A stretch of DNA of 64,000 nt from CAYSRC01 sp964446385 (GTDB lineage Bacteria; Bacillota; Clostridia; Oscillospirales; Ruminococcaceae): the NCBI GenBank assembly GCA_964446385.1, contig CAYUOH010000002.1, forward strand, positions 62,001 through 126,000. Reading direction: 5' to 3'. Below, in pieces: positions 32,085-41,205 of this stretch. Each line of letters opens with the position of its first letter. Within the stretch, counting starts at the first letter, position 1. The notes under the pieces are model-generated. The model had not been told where the DNA came from, did no database searches, and saw nothing but the letters and a program-made list of their open reading frames with translations. The position numbers and the translations under genes were made by a program.

Positions 32085-32747
32085 TTACATTTCTTGGGGT
32101 GTATGGCGTTTTAAAAATTTCTCGGCGCTTTTCGCCACTGCCTTTCGGCTGCTTCTGACTTGTCCTTTTGCATAATCAATCATCGCGGTTTGATTTTCGG
32201 AGATGTCAAAATAATGCTCAAAGCATTCCAGCACATGCCCGCACACGATGCAATTGCACTCAGGTGAAGGTTCGCCTTTATACATATAAACTATTCTTTC
32301 CGCTTCCAGCATTCTCCTGGTGATGTCACTTTCCAGTTCAGGCTTTGCAATCGCTATTTTCCAGGCATTTCCAATAACATTAGCTGCGGTAATCATCTGC
32401 GGATCATGAATCAATGCAAAGTAGTCCTGATAGATAGCTCCAAACTTATCTTCAGAGTCGACTGCCGCGAGATTAGACAAGGTAAGTATTCCGTCCCATT
32501 TTATGAAACTGTTTTCGTGATGGAGCCATTTAAAAACATCATCAAAGTATGGGTAGATGAGTTCCGGTTTTTGCTCACTTATCAAACGTATAATTTTTGT
32601 GCAAAAATATTTAACGCTGGATGTTTCTGTTAAAATAATGTCGATTAAGTAATTTATGATTGTTGTGTTATCGACGGCTTCTATGACACATAGATTCAAG
32701 TCCGGTTTTTGTTTTAAGCGACATATTAGAATTTCTTTATCCATCAT
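32085..32747 (-). CDS. HEAT-like helical repeat protein, copy B
   Basis: A 220-residue all-helical protein with repeats such as SVKYFCTKIIRLISEQKPELIYPYFDDVFKWLHHENSFIKWDGILTLSNLA, the helix pairs expected of HEAT/ARM repeats. A CNCIVCGHVLECFEHYF segment (four Cys, residues around 165-178) could hold a metal. Relatives of this type are annotated as HEAT-repeat proteins near stress or transport genes; function unknown. It is the upstream member of the pair. Confidence 0.65.
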   Translation of the reverse strand: MMDKEILICRLKQKPDLNLCVIEAVDNTTIINYLIDIILTETSSVKYFCTKIIRLISEQKPELIYPYFDDVFKWLHHENSFIKWDGILTLSNLAAVDSEDKFGAIYQDYFALIHDPQMITAANVIGNAWKIAIAKPELESDITRRMLEAERIVYMYKGEPSPECNCIVCGHVLECFEHYFDISENQTAMIDYAKGQVRSSRKAVAKSAEKFLKRHTPQEM

Positions 32748-32884
32748 AATACCTCTGATTTAGTGTACCCGATGTTTTCAGCTAATTTTGTCTGCATTGT
32801 TTCGTTCTCGGTGCATTTTACCCTTTAATACATTATAGGCTAAATATCATTCCTCCCACAATAGGCCTCTTTTTGACAAAACGG

Positions 32885-32914
32885 TACCCCCGCCGACAAC
32901 TGCCAGCGGGGGTA
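32885..32914 (-). terminator. Terminator of the ABC exporter genes
   Basis: TACCCCCGC pairs with GCGGGGGTA around a 12-nt loop; the minus strand continues CCGTTTTGTC. The T-tract is weak. Confidence 0.5.
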
Positions 32915-32940
32915 AATAACTCATTATCTATAACGAGTAG

Positions 32941-33795
32941 TTATTTCTTTTTTCTGGAGAGGTTTAACATCGAAAGCCCCAGGAGAAGGAAGCCCGCTGC
33001 GATCAGAAATAGTATGCTGGTCATCGGGGTCACAATCTTGTCCCCGACATTAAACGTAACACCCAACATCTCCTTAAATCCGTTAACTGCTTCCGCAGGC
33101 GCACCCTCAAACCCGGTTTTGATTGCGTCTTCCATGATCACTTGCCTCAGCAGCAGCGCGGAGTGCGACGGAGGGAAAACCTTGATAACCGTCTGCACAC
33201 CCGCGGGCAGCTGTCCGATTGGGATGTAGATGCCCATCATAAATCCAATGACTGTGCCGATGATCGTGCTCGCGATTGAAAACGCGTTGTTGCTCTCGAA
33301 AAACGAGACGAAGAACAGCACCAATGCTGTGTTGGAGAAAGTCGAGAGTACAATCAGACCGAAGATCTTTAGATACTGCATGCCGGTGAACAATGTGTCT
33401 TCTCCGCTGAGCAGGTACAGTTGGCAGAACACGAGCGCGACTACGCACATGATCACGCCGATAACAAATGCGCTGAGAATGTATCCACCTGCGATATTCA
33501 CGCGTGGCATCGGCGAGGAGTGGATGTCCTTGATGATCTTCCTGGACTTGTCGTCGACCATCGTGCCGAACGCACCCATTGTGGTGGTTACGGATGTCAC
33601 CGCAATCAGACCCGCGACGATCCAGCGATCCATGATAATTCGCGCGTTGGGAATATCCTGCATGCCGCTCGACCAGGCGTCGCCGAGGAACAGCGCATAC
33701 ATACCGATGATTATGAACACTGACAACAGCGAGAAGAAGACGGAAGCCTTATCCTTAAAGAAAACAAGCAGGTTGCGCTTCATAAAGTTAATCAT
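32941..33795 (-). CDS. ABC-2 type transporter permease
   Basis: The 284-residue protein has an N-terminal cytosolic segment and six membrane helices (ASVFFSLLSVFIIIGMYALFLG, WIVAGLIAVTSVTTTMGAFG, YILSAFVIGVIMCVVALVF and so on) in the ABC-2 layout of drug and antibiotic exporters. It overlaps the ATPase gene by 4 nt, so they are translationally coupled. It should export a hydrophobic or amphipathic compound. No signal to the substrate lies nearby. Confidence 0.87.
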   Translation of the reverse strand: MINFMKRNLLVFFKDKASVFFSLLSVFIIIGMYALFLGDAWSSGMQDIPNARIIMDRWIVAGLIAVTSVTTTMGAFGTMVDDKSRKIIKDIHSSPMPRVNIAGGYILSAFVIGVIMCVVALVFCQLYLLSGEDTLFTGMQYLKIFGLIVLSTFSNTALVLFFVSFFESNNAFSIASTIIGTVIGFMMGIYIPIGQLPAGVQTVIKVFPPSHSALLLRQVIMEDAIKTGFEGAPAEAVNGFKEMLGVTFNVGDKIVTPMTSILFLIAAGFLLLGLSMLNLSRKKK

Positions 33796-34709
33796 TCGCG
33801 AATCTCCTTTCCGGTGATAGCGATAAACGCATCGTCCATTGTGCCCGTTGTGACCGTAAAACCAGTGATGTCGTTCTTGTATATTTCGAGGATCGGCAGC
33901 GCGGCGAGTGTGTTTGCAATCTTTAGCGTAACGCGATTTGCCACAACCTCTGGAGTGAGCCCCGCATCGGTTAACCGCTCGGAGAGTGCTTCCGGTTCCT
34001 TCGAGGTCAGCGTGAGCTTGTCACTAGTGAACCTCTCTTTCAAATCGGAAGGTGTACCTTTGGCGACGATGCTGCCGTTGTCGATGACGATTACGTAGTC
34101 TGCCTCTACGGCCTCTTCCATATAGTGTGTAGTGAGGAAGATGGTCATGCCAGTGTCGTGTTGGAGCGTCGTGATTATCTCCCAAACGCTTTTGCGCGTT
34201 TGCGGGTCGAGACCGGTGGTCGGCTCGTCGAGAAAGAGAATCTTCGGCGTGTTGACCAGCGCGCGCGCAATATCGCAGCGTCTGCGCTGCCCACCGGAAA
34301 GCTTGCCGTACGGACGCTTCATGATCTCGACAATGCCCATACGCAGAGCGATATCGCTGATGGTCTTCTCGAGCTGTTTCCCCTTCAGACCGTAGAAACC
34401 GGCACGGATGCGTAAGTTTTCGGAGACAGTGAGCAGCGGATCCAGCAGCCCGTCCTGAAACACCGCACCGATAGTTTGCCTGATGGCGTTATCATCTTTA
34501 CCAAGCAGATGATCGTCCACCTTTATTGTGCCCGCGTCCGGTTTGAGGAACGTGCAGATGATATCGATGGTGGTAGATTTGCCCGCGCCGTTCGGGCCGA
34601 GAAACGCGAAGATTTTTCCCGACTCAACGTAGAAATCGATACCCTTAACGGCGTGTACCGGTCCGTAGCTTTTGTGCAGCCCGGAAACTTCAATGATGTG
34701 TTCCAACAA
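33792..34709 (-). CDS. ABC transporter ATP-binding protein
   Basis: The 305-residue ATPase has all ABC motifs: Walker A GPNGAGKST, Q-loop, LSGGQRRR signature, Walker B ILFLDEPTTGLDP and the H-loop TTHYMEE. A C-terminal regulatory extension follows (from about residue 225), typical of DrrA-like drug exporters. It energises the permease encoded right after it. The start is TTG at 34709 with AAAGGGGG 6 nt before; a second TTG follows. Confidence 0.9.
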   Translation of the reverse strand: MLEHIIEVSGLHKSYGPVHAVKGIDFYVESGKIFAFLGPNGAGKSTTIDIICTFLKPDAGTIKVDDHLLGKDDNAIRQTIGAVFQDGLLDPLLTVSENLRIRAGFYGLKGKQLEKTISDIALRMGIVEIMKRPYGKLSGGQRRRCDIARALVNTPKILFLDEPTTGLDPQTRKSVWEIITTLQHDTGMTIFLTTHYMEEAVEADYVIVIDNGSIVAKGTPSDLKERFTSDKLTLTSKEPEALSERLTDAGLTPEVVANRVTLKIANTLAALPILEIYKNDITGFTVTTGTMDDAFIAITGKEIRE

Positions 34710-34777
34710 ACAATTCCCCCTTTGTGTTGATGCGCATGATTATACACACACTATATAATTAGATAGCAAAAATAATA

Positions 34778-35536
34778 CTATGATCTGGCTCGTTTGGTAA
34801 GCAAAAAATTCATGAACCGGCTTTTACTGCTGAAAGCATCATAATCGTATCCTCCAAATATCTCCTTGATGGATAATTCAAATTCTTCGCAGAGTTCATC
34901 GACTTCTTCTTTTGTTATTAGCGAAAATGCAATGTTCATGAAACGTTTCTCTATCAACTTATTACCTAGGTCATAGATTTCATAAAACTGTATACCGGAA
35001 ACCAGATTTGAAGTACTGCTAAATGAATTATAATATGATATTACTAACGTTCGATTATCTGAGATATCATACTTACCTAAATACCGCATATTTCCGTCAG
35101 CTGTTTGCTTTCTGTAATCTGGGTTATATAAAGTAATCAGGAAGTCGCCACCGTCGACAAGATGTTCGGTAATTTTCTTTACAGCCTGTTTTCTCTTTTC
35201 TCTGTCAGTTATTTCGGAAAATGAATTAAAGGGTATGAAAATGAACTCAAACATTTTGTTAATATCAAGTTCACATACATCCTGACATAAAAGCAGAGCT
35301 TTTTCTCCATTTGGTTTTTTACGAAACACCTCAAGCATTTCTCTGGAATAATCCACACAAGTAAGATTTGTACCTTCTTTTAAAAGGGGCAGTGATACCC
35401 TGCCGGTTCCGCACATTAATTCTAAGATATTGCCATTGTACTTTCTGCATATTGATTTATAGAATGGTATATCAAAATCTACATTAACATAATCATCATA
35501 AATGTCTGCTACAAATCCGTAATCTATGTTTTTCAT
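34778..35536 (-). CDS. Class I SAM-dependent methyltransferase
   Basis: A 252-residue protein with the class I methyltransferase fold: motif I ILELMCGTGRVSLPL, an acidic LTCVDYSREML for the ribose, and FIFIPFNSFSEI as motif IV, followed by a C-terminal alpha/beta extension ending in the SKSRFMNFLL helix. It transfers methyl from SAM to an unknown acceptor. It lies upstream of the ABC exporter on the same strand but 68 nt separate them, so co-function is uncertain. Confidence 0.82.
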   Translation of the reverse strand: MKNIDYGFVADIYDDYVNVDFDIPFYKSICRKYNGNILELMCGTGRVSLPLLKEGTNLTCVDYSREMLEVFRKKPNGEKALLLCQDVCELDINKMFEFIFIPFNSFSEITDREKRKQAVKKITEHLVDGGDFLITLYNPDYRKQTADGNMRYLGKYDISDNRTLVISYYNSFSSTSNLVSGIQFYEIYDLGNKLIEKRFMNIAFSLITKEEVDELCEEFELSIKEIFGGYDYDAFSSKSRFMNFLLTKRARS

Positions 35537-35839
35537 AAATTTGCACTCTCCCTATTGTCTCTGAGTGAATCATATTTTGGCGGACTTAGTGAGACAAGAA
35601 TAGACGTTGCTTTTATCGCCTTATTGACTTATCGTCAGGAAGAACCCACATAATTCATCAATTAAATAGTAACATATGTATTATTCATTGCCTTCAGAAT
35701 GGGAATAAGGATATTATTAATTATAGAACATAATATACATATGAAACATGACTGTTGCAACAAAATTGTTAACCTTCAATCTCTATTTTACATACTTAAT
35801 CAATAAATTGCACCGTGTAGGTGATTTTAGGGGAGTTTC
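35537..35839. other. 303-nt divergent intergenic region
   Basis: No gene or clear promoter pair is visible. A TTGTTA box followed after 17 nt by TACATA lies about 60 nt before the SDR start. The region also has a TGTTGCAACA 10-mer at 35753-35762. Confidence 0.3.
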
Positions 35840-36556
35840 ATGAAAAAAGCGATAATTATCGGCGCAAGCAGTGGAATCGGTAAAGAATTAGCAAGAATTC
35901 TTTCAAAAGATCATTACATATTAGGGCTGGCAGCAAGAAGAGTTGAATTGTTACATCAACTACAAGAAGAACTTGATACAGATACTATTGTAGAATATAT
36001 AGATATTTCAAGACCCGACGAAGCAATGAGCCGATTGTCCTCACTTATTGCCGAAATGAAGGATATCAATATTATCATCATTACTTCCGGAACAGGGTAT
36101 ATAAATAACGATCTTGATTGGCAAAAAGAAAAGGACACGATTGATGTAAACGTAAGCGGCGTTACGTCGATGATAAACGTGTCCTTAAAATATTTTATTA
36201 AAAAGAACTCAGGTCAGCTTGTGGTTATATCCTCTGTTGCCGCTTTAAGAGGTGGCAGAGACTGTCCCGCTTATAATGCGTCGAAATCGTACATTTCCAA
36301 TTATCTGGAAGGCATCAGATGCAAGGTGAAAAAAGATGACTTGAATATAACCGTAACCGATATCAGACCGGGATTGGTTGATACTGAAATGGCCAAGGGA
36401 GACGGATTGTTTTGGGTTCAGCCGGTTGAAAAAGTCGCACGCCAGATTTATGCCAAGATCAAAAAAAAGAAAGATGTAGCTTATGTTACCAAGAGATGGC
36501 GTATTATAGCGTTTATACTGAAATATTTGCCTGACTGGTTATTTAACAAAATATAG
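35840..36556 (+). CDS. Classical short-chain dehydrogenase/reductase
   Basis: The 238-residue enzyme shows the SDR signature: glycine-rich IIGASSGIGKELAR, the catalytic Ser in ISSVAAL, and YNASK (YxxxK), plus NVSGV for the Asn. It should oxidise or reduce a small alcohol/ketone with NAD(P)H. Its C-terminus ends with a hydrophobic helix (WRIIAFILKYLPDWLFNKI), which could bind membrane. AGGGGAG lies 4 nt before the ATG. It stands alone; the substrate is unknown. Confidence 0.85.
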   Translation: MKKAIIIGASSGIGKELARILSKDHYILGLAARRVELLHQLQEELDTDTIVEYIDISRPDEAMSRLSSLIAEMKDINIIIITSGTGYINNDLDWQKEKDTIDVNVSGVTSMINVSLKYFIKKNSGQLVVISSVAALRGGRDCPAYNASKSYISNYLEGIRCKVKKDDLNITVTDIRPGLVDTEMAKGDGLFWVQPVEKVARQIYAKIKKKKDVAYVTKRWRIIAFILKYLPDWLFNKI

Positions 36557-36609
36557 CAATCCGTCTCGGAGCCGTTTTTTAGATATATTTCTGTATATAT
36601 GCTGAACTT

Positions 36610-37452
36610 TTAGCATTTTTTAAAAAATGCTACAATCACAGCTCCGGGACCTGAATGAGTACCGATAACGCTGCCAACAGATGTATAACGCGGGTTGTCT
36701 ATATTACCTTCCCAAATATGTTTACTGTCTTCTATATACTTAACCAGAAGAACGTCGGAGAGCCCGCTGTAACCGAGTAATACCGGTTTACTGAAATCAA
36801 CACCGCCCGCTTTTTCAATTTCCTGAACAAGCAAATTATTGCCTATCTTTGAGCCGCGTGCCTTACCCAGCATATGTATTTCACCGTCAACTACCGAAAT
36901 GACCGGCTTAATATTAAGTAATGTACCTGCAAATGCGACAGTTTTCGAAACTCGTCCGCCTCTTTTTAAATACTCAAGGGTGTCAAGCAATGCGACAACA
37001 ACAATCTTTTTCTTTTCTAATTCGAGTGTCGCTGCAATCGATTCTGCGCTTATTCCGGCATCCAGTAATCTAAATGCCAGTTCTACCAAAATACCGCTTC
37101 CCATAGCAGCGCTTGTGCTGTCAACTACATAGATATTCTTATATTCCTCCGCAGCAATTATCGCACTTTGGTATGTGCCTGAAAACCCTGAAGAAAGTGT
37201 AATAACAACGGCACTTTCATTTGCCTGCTTTACTTTTTCGAATTCCTTCATGAACGCAGCGGGAGTTGCCTGACTTGTAGAAGGTAAAACGTCGCTTTCC
37301 ACAAGTTTTTTATAAAAGGTTTCATGATCTATTGTGACACCGTCTATATATTCTTCCTCGCCAAAATTAACTGTAAGAGGTACCGTATAAACACGGTTTT
37401 TAAATTCGGGTAATATATCTACTGTGGAATCTATAATAATTCTTGTTTTCAT
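36610..37452 (-). CDS. DegV-family fatty-acid-binding protein
   Basis: The 280-residue protein matches DegV (FakB-like): N-terminal TRIIIDSTVDIL, SDVLPSTSQATPAAF with the Ser/Thr that hold the fatty acid carboxylate, SGFSGTYQSA, and YLKRGGRVSK with the domain 2 motif. FakB proteins present fatty acids to the FakA kinase for phosphorylation. No fakA lies in the window. It ends convergent with the SDR gene, 53 nt away. Confidence 0.9.
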   Translation of the reverse strand: MKTRIIIDSTVDILPEFKNRVYTVPLTVNFGEEEYIDGVTIDHETFYKKLVESDVLPSTSQATPAAFMKEFEKVKQANESAVVITLSSGFSGTYQSAIIAAEEYKNIYVVDSTSAAMGSGILVELAFRLLDAGISAESIAATLELEKKKIVVVALLDTLEYLKRGGRVSKTVAFAGTLLNIKPVISVVDGEIHMLGKARGSKIGNNLLVQEIEKAGGVDFSKPVLLGYSGLSDVLLVKYIEDSKHIWEGNIDNPRYTSVGSVIGTHSGPGAVIVAFFKKC

Positions 37453-37571
37453 GTCAATGGCTCCTATTATCTATATTTTGTTATACTGGCAATAATTGTG
37501 CCGGCGTCTTGCCGTTTTTGCATGAATGAGGAGATCTTCTTATAATTTTTATTTAAATGCATTATCACCCC

Positions 37572-38018
37572 TTATGTGCCGAATTTGTTTGCAATAGCTT
37601 CAAGTTTTGCGCTTATATAAGAAAAGCTGCGATAAAAAGCAACCCTTTCTTCTTCATTGAGTCCGTCATTGAGTTCATTAAGAATACCGTCGACTTTATC
37701 GGCGATTTTCTTTCCCACTTCTATACCTTTTTTTGTTAATACATAAGGACATCTATAACGCTGAGCTTTTGTGGACTCGCAGGTCAGATATCCGTTTGTT
37801 TCGAGATAATCAATCGAACGGGAAATTGTAGCTTTATCTTCTTCGCAGCGCTCACACAAATCGGTGGCGGTAATATTATCTACCGTGTAAAGATAATAGA
37901 GGCAAGAAATGTGAGCACTTCTCAGATCAAATTCCCTCATTTCCTGATTCATGATTTTGCGGATATTTCGTTTGACTCTGTTTATTAGCACAGTAAATGT
38001 TTCAAATCTTTCTTTCAT
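37572..38018 (-). CDS. MarR-family transcriptional regulator
   Basis: A 148-residue protein with the winged helix of MarR: LRSAHISCLYYLYTVDNITATDLCERCEEDKATISRSIDYLETNGYLTCEST. It begins 23 nt after the -10 region with two similar palindromes (38041-38056 and 38079-38094) flanking and covering the promoter, so it probably represses itself. Its effector is unknown. MarR regulators usually control a nearby transporter or enzyme; none is obvious here. Confidence 0.85.
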   Translation of the reverse strand: MKERFETFTVLINRVKRNIRKIMNQEMREFDLRSAHISCLYYLYTVDNITATDLCERCEEDKATISRSIDYLETNGYLTCESTKAQRYRCPYVLTKKGIEVGKKIADKVDGILNELNDGLNEEERVAFYRSFSYISAKLEAIANKFGT

Positions 38019-38040
38019 GTATGTACCTCTAGTTTATCCA

Positions 38041-38094
38041 TGTTGAAATATCAACAAGTACAGACAATATCACAGACATATTGAAATGTCAACA
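38041..38094 (-). promoter_or_regulatory. marR promoter with two operators
   Basis: On the minus strand TTGACA (38092-38087), 17 nt and TATTGT (38069-38064) form a promoter. TGTTGAAATATCAACA (38041-38056) lies downstream of the -10 and a similar site, TATTGAAATGTCAACA (38079-38094), overlaps the -35. The centres are 38 nt apart. Confidence 0.7.
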
Positions 38095-38167
38095 ACCATT
38101 TGATATGATCGCATGTGTTAATATGCTTAGTGAACATGTTATGGTACAAGAATTAAATAAAATAATT

Positions 38168-38198
38168 AAGGAGCCCGGCATTTCTGCCAGAGCTCCTT
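38168..38198 (-). terminator. Terminator of the N-acetyltransferase gene
   Basis: AAGGAGC pairs with GCTCCTT and an inner GGCA/TGCC. The minus strand continues with TTAATTATTTTA. Confidence 0.55.
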
Positions 38199-38243
38199 TT
38201 ACTGTAATTGGGTGCACGATTAAACTGAAATATCACGGACTAT

Positions 38244-38795
38244 TTATATCCGGTCTGACTTGATTATTGAATGCCAAACTTCGTCACATATTCCCTGATT
38301 ATTAACTCCCGCCTGACGCAAGACACCTTCCAACTTCATTCCGGCCTTTTCCATGACCCTGCCGGATTTGGGATTATTGGCATCATGACTTGCAGCAATT
38401 CTGTTTACACCTACTTCTTTAAAAAGAAAAGCGATTACCGCTTTTAATGCCTCAGGCATTATTCCGTTTCCCCACAAGCCCTGGTTCATACAATATCCGA
38501 TATCAGCTGAATCAACAATATTGTTGAGTTTTACTACAGCTATATTCCCGATTACTCTGCCGGTTTCCTTAAATACTATTGCCCAGTTGTAATAGTTGTC
38601 ATCAGAATAATTCAGTATCCATTCTGATAAAACCTTTTTTGATATCTCAAGACTTGAGTGTGTAGGCCAGGTAAGGAATCTTGTCACTTCCGGATCTGAT
38701 GCCCAGTTAAAAAACATATCCTCCGCATCATCAATTACATACTTTCGTAATATCAGTCTATTGGTTTCAAGTTCCTTTGTTCCCATCGGTTTCAT
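38244..38795 (-). CDS. GNAT-family N-acetyltransferase (RimJ/RimL-like)
   Basis: A 183-residue GNAT protein: LETNRLILRKYVIDDAEDMF start, WAIVFKETGRVIGNI, and QGLWGNGIMPEALKAVIAFLF, the acetyl-CoA pyrophosphate loop. It probably acetylates an N-terminus or amino group of a small molecule. GGAGG is 8 nt before the ATG. It is not linked to the MarR gene, whose promoter lies 150 nt away and points the other way. Confidence 0.87.
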   Translation of the reverse strand: MKPMGTKELETNRLILRKYVIDDAEDMFFNWASDPEVTRFLTWPTHSSLEISKKVLSEWILNYSDDNYYNWAIVFKETGRVIGNIAVVKLNNIVDSADIGYCMNQGLWGNGIMPEALKAVIAFLFKEVGVNRIAASHDANNPKSGRVMEKAGMKLEGVLRQAGVNNQGICDEVWHSIIKSDRI

Positions 38796-39182
38796 TGCTT
38801 TTCCTCCATAAAATTGTCTGTTTACCCAGTAAATAGTCTTTAAAAATTATATCGCACTAATTATATCAATTTCATTATTTCTATCATCATCTCAAACGGT
38901 TCAACCTTATCAGGTTTAACCCGAAAAAGTTTGATTTTTAAAAACAATTTATTCATAGGTTTCTCCATTTAATTAAGTAACTCACAGCTTATTATAACAA
39001 ATCGGTTGATTTGCGCCATTATGTTCTCAAGGCAAAAGGAAGGAGCCCCGGAAATTACTGTCCGGGGCTCCTTTGGATATATTCGTTATTATTTTATATA
39101 TGGTGCTTTCGCTGCGCGAAAATTGACAGCGGATCGAACGCTTGGAAACTAACTAGCGGTTTGCATTACATACAACTATTTA
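38796..39182. other. 387-nt intergenic region between the acetyltransferase and groEL
   Basis: Apart from the groEL terminator (39041-39074), nothing recognisable is seen. The sequence is A+T-rich and without a credible coding frame. Confidence 0.4.
39041..39074. terminator. Terminator of groES-groEL
   Basis: AAGGAGCCCCGGA pairs perfectly with TCCGGGGCTCCTT. Next on the minus strand is CCTTTTGCC; a few T follow. A transcript coming from either side could stop here. Confidence 0.65.
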
Positions 39183-40802
39183 TTAATACATTCCCTGGCC
39201 GCCAGCGGGCATCGCGGGTTCGGGTGCGGGGATGTCGGCCACCAATGCCTCGGTAGTAAGGACCATAGAAGCAACGGATGCCGCGTTCTGCAATGCGCTG
39301 CGGCTGACCATGGTAGGATCAACGATACCTTGCTCAATCATGTCGCCGTATTTTTCGGTAATAATGTTCATGCCATAGTCGACTTTCCCGTATGAGCGGA
39401 TCTTGTCGATGATTACGCTGCCGTCAAGGCCTGCATTCTCGGCGATCTGGCGTACGGGGGCCTCAAGTGCCTTAAGGATGATGCGGGCGCCGGTCTTCTC
39501 GTCGCCGTCAAGCTTGTCGCATATTGCCGCGACTGCATCGATGGCGTTGATAAAGGCTGTGCCGCCGCCTGCGACGATACCCTCGGCAACAGCTGCCTTG
39601 GTGGCGCTGAGGGCGTCCTCTATACGAAGCTTCTTCTCTTTCATCTCAATTTCTGTGCTTGCGCCTACGCGGATAACCGCTACGCCGCCGGCCAGCTTGG
39701 CAAGACGTTCCTGAAGCTTTTCTTTATCGTAATCGGATGTGGATTCGGCCATCTGTGCGCGGATCATGTTGACGCGGGCGTTGATAGCGTCCTTATCGCC
39801 GTGGCCGTCCATGATGATGGTGTTTTCCTTCTTGACAACAACCTTGCTTGCGGAGCCCAGGTCGTTAAGTGTGGCGTCCTGAAGGGTCAGTCCGACCTCT
39901 TCGCTGATGACACGGCCGCCAGTAAGAGTGGCGATATCCTGAAGCATCTCTTTGCGGCGGTCGCCGTAGCCGGGAGCCTTGATGGCGCAGCACTGGAATG
40001 TGCCGCGGAGCTTGTTGACGATAAGGTTTGCAAGAGCGTCGGACTCGACGTCCTCGGCGATGATGATAAGGCGTTTGCCGGCCTGGGCCACCTGCTCGAG
40101 AAGGGGCAGAATCTCCTGAATGTTGCTGATCTTCTTGTCTGTCATAAGGATGACAGGCTCGTCGAATACGGCCTCCATCTTTTCGGAATCTGTTATAAGA
40201 TATGGGGTGATGTAACCGCGGTCAAACTGCATACCTTCGACTATCTCACTGTAGGTTTCGGCAGTTTTGCTTTCCTCGATAGTGATAACGCCGTCTTTGC
40301 TAACCTTTTCCATAGCTTCGGCAACAAGGTTTCCGATGAACTCGTCGCTTGCGGATACTGTGGCTACACGGGCGATGTCCTGTGTGCCGTTAACGGGCTT
40401 ACTGTTGGCTTTGATGGCCTTGATAGCAACCTCGACAGCCTTGTCGATACCCTTTTTGAGTATGATGGGGTTGGCGCCGGCAGAAACGTTCTTCATGCCT
40501 TCATGGATTATCTGCTGTGCAAGAAGGGTGGCGGTTGTGGTACCGTCGCCCGCGGCGTCGTTTGTCTTGACGGCGGCTTCTTTGATGAGCTGTGCGCCCA
40601 TGTTTTCGAAGCGGTCCTCAAGCTCGATTTCCTTCGCGATGGTTACGCCGTCGTTGACAATCAGAGGGCTGCTGAATTTCTTGTCAAGAACAACGTTGCG
40701 GCCCTTGGGGCCCATGGTAATACGTACTGTGTCGGCCAGCTTGTCGACACCGGCCTGAAGAGCCTTGCGGGCGTCTTCGCTGTACTTTAAATCTTTTGCC
40801 AT
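39183..40802 (-). CDS. groEL: 60-kDa chaperonin GroEL
   Basis: A 539-residue GroEL with the diagnostic VTIAKEIELEDRFENMGAQLIKEAA, GDGTTTATLLAQQI and AGGTAFINAI segments, and equatorial, intermediate and apical domains all in place. It folds proteins with GroES in the cytosol. It ends with GGQGMY instead of the usual GGM repeats. It lies 22 nt after groES and both are under CIRCE control (41135-41161). Confidence 0.97.
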   Translation of the reverse strand: MAKDLKYSEDARKALQAGVDKLADTVRITMGPKGRNVVLDKKFSSPLIVNDGVTIAKEIELEDRFENMGAQLIKEAAVKTNDAAGDGTTTATLLAQQIIHEGMKNVSAGANPIILKKGIDKAVEVAIKAIKANSKPVNGTQDIARVATVSASDEFIGNLVAEAMEKVSKDGVITIEESKTAETYSEIVEGMQFDRGYITPYLITDSEKMEAVFDEPVILMTDKKISNIQEILPLLEQVAQAGKRLIIIAEDVESDALANLIVNKLRGTFQCCAIKAPGYGDRRKEMLQDIATLTGGRVISEEVGLTLQDATLNDLGSASKVVVKKENTIIMDGHGDKDAINARVNMIRAQMAESTSDYDKEKLQERLAKLAGGVAVIRVGASTEIEMKEKKLRIEDALSATKAAVAEGIVAGGGTAFINAIDAVAAICDKLDGDEKTGARIILKALEAPVRQIAENAGLDGSVIIDKIRSYGKVDYGMNIITEKYGDMIEQGIVDPTMVSRSALQNAASVASMVLTTEALVADIPAPEPAMPAGGQGMY

Positions 40803-40824
40803 TATAATATCGCTCCTTTAAAGA

Positions 40825-41109
40825 TTATTCTACTAAGGCAAGAATGTCAGACTGACGGACGATGGTATATTCCTGACCGTCAATCTTGACCTCGGTGCCG
40901 GAATATTTGCTCATAATAACACGGTCGCCGATCTTGACGGTCATCTCGACCTTGTTGCCGTCGACAATGCCGCCGGGGCCGACAGCAAGTACTTCGGCTA
41001 TCTGAGGCTTTTCCTGAGCAGAAGATGTAAGGATAATTCCGCTTTTAGTGGTCTCTTCGGCCTCAACCAACTTCAAGACAACTCTATCTGCGAGAGGCTG
41101 TAATTTCAT
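40825..41109 (-). CDS. groES: Co-chaperonin GroES
   Basis: A 94-residue GroES: MKLQPLADRVVLKLVE, the mobile loop EETTKSGIILTSSAQEKPQ and GDRVIMSKYSGTEVKIDGQEYTIV. It caps GroEL. A ribosome binding site GGAGGA is 8 nt before the ATG. It is first in the operon, after the CIRCE element. Confidence 0.97.
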   Translation of the reverse strand: MKLQPLADRVVLKLVEAEETTKSGIILTSSAQEKPQIAEVLAVGPGGIVDGNKVEMTVKIGDRVIMSKYSGTEVKIDGQEYTIVRQSDILALVE

Positions 41110-41134
41110 ACTTATATTCCTCCAAATAATATTG

Positions 41135-41161
41135 TTAGCACTCTTTATTTCTGAGTGCTAA
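41135..41161 (-). promoter_or_regulatory. CIRCE element (HrcA operator)
   Basis: A perfect TTAGCACTC-N9-GAGTGCTAA. HrcA would bind here to repress groES-groEL at normal temperature. Confidence 0.98.
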
Positions 41162-41165
41162 CAAT

Positions 41166-41193
41166 ATTTTAATCTATTTTTTAGATTTGTCAA
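41166..41193 (-). promoter_or_regulatory. groES promoter
   Basis: On the minus strand TTGACA (41193-41188), 16 nt, TAAAAT (41171-41166), directly followed by the CIRCE element. Confidence 0.85.
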
Positions 41194-41205
41194 TAGTAAA
41201 AGTTA

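Noticed and set aside
35753..35762. TGTTGCAACA as a third HcpR-like operator
   Set aside because: It lacks the six-base spacer between half sites found at hcp and at the regulator gene.
39801..40790. Long antisense open frame of 329 codons inside groEL
   Set aside because: It mirrors the strongly biased codons of groEL; it has no ribosome binding site and the reverse frame is the real gene.
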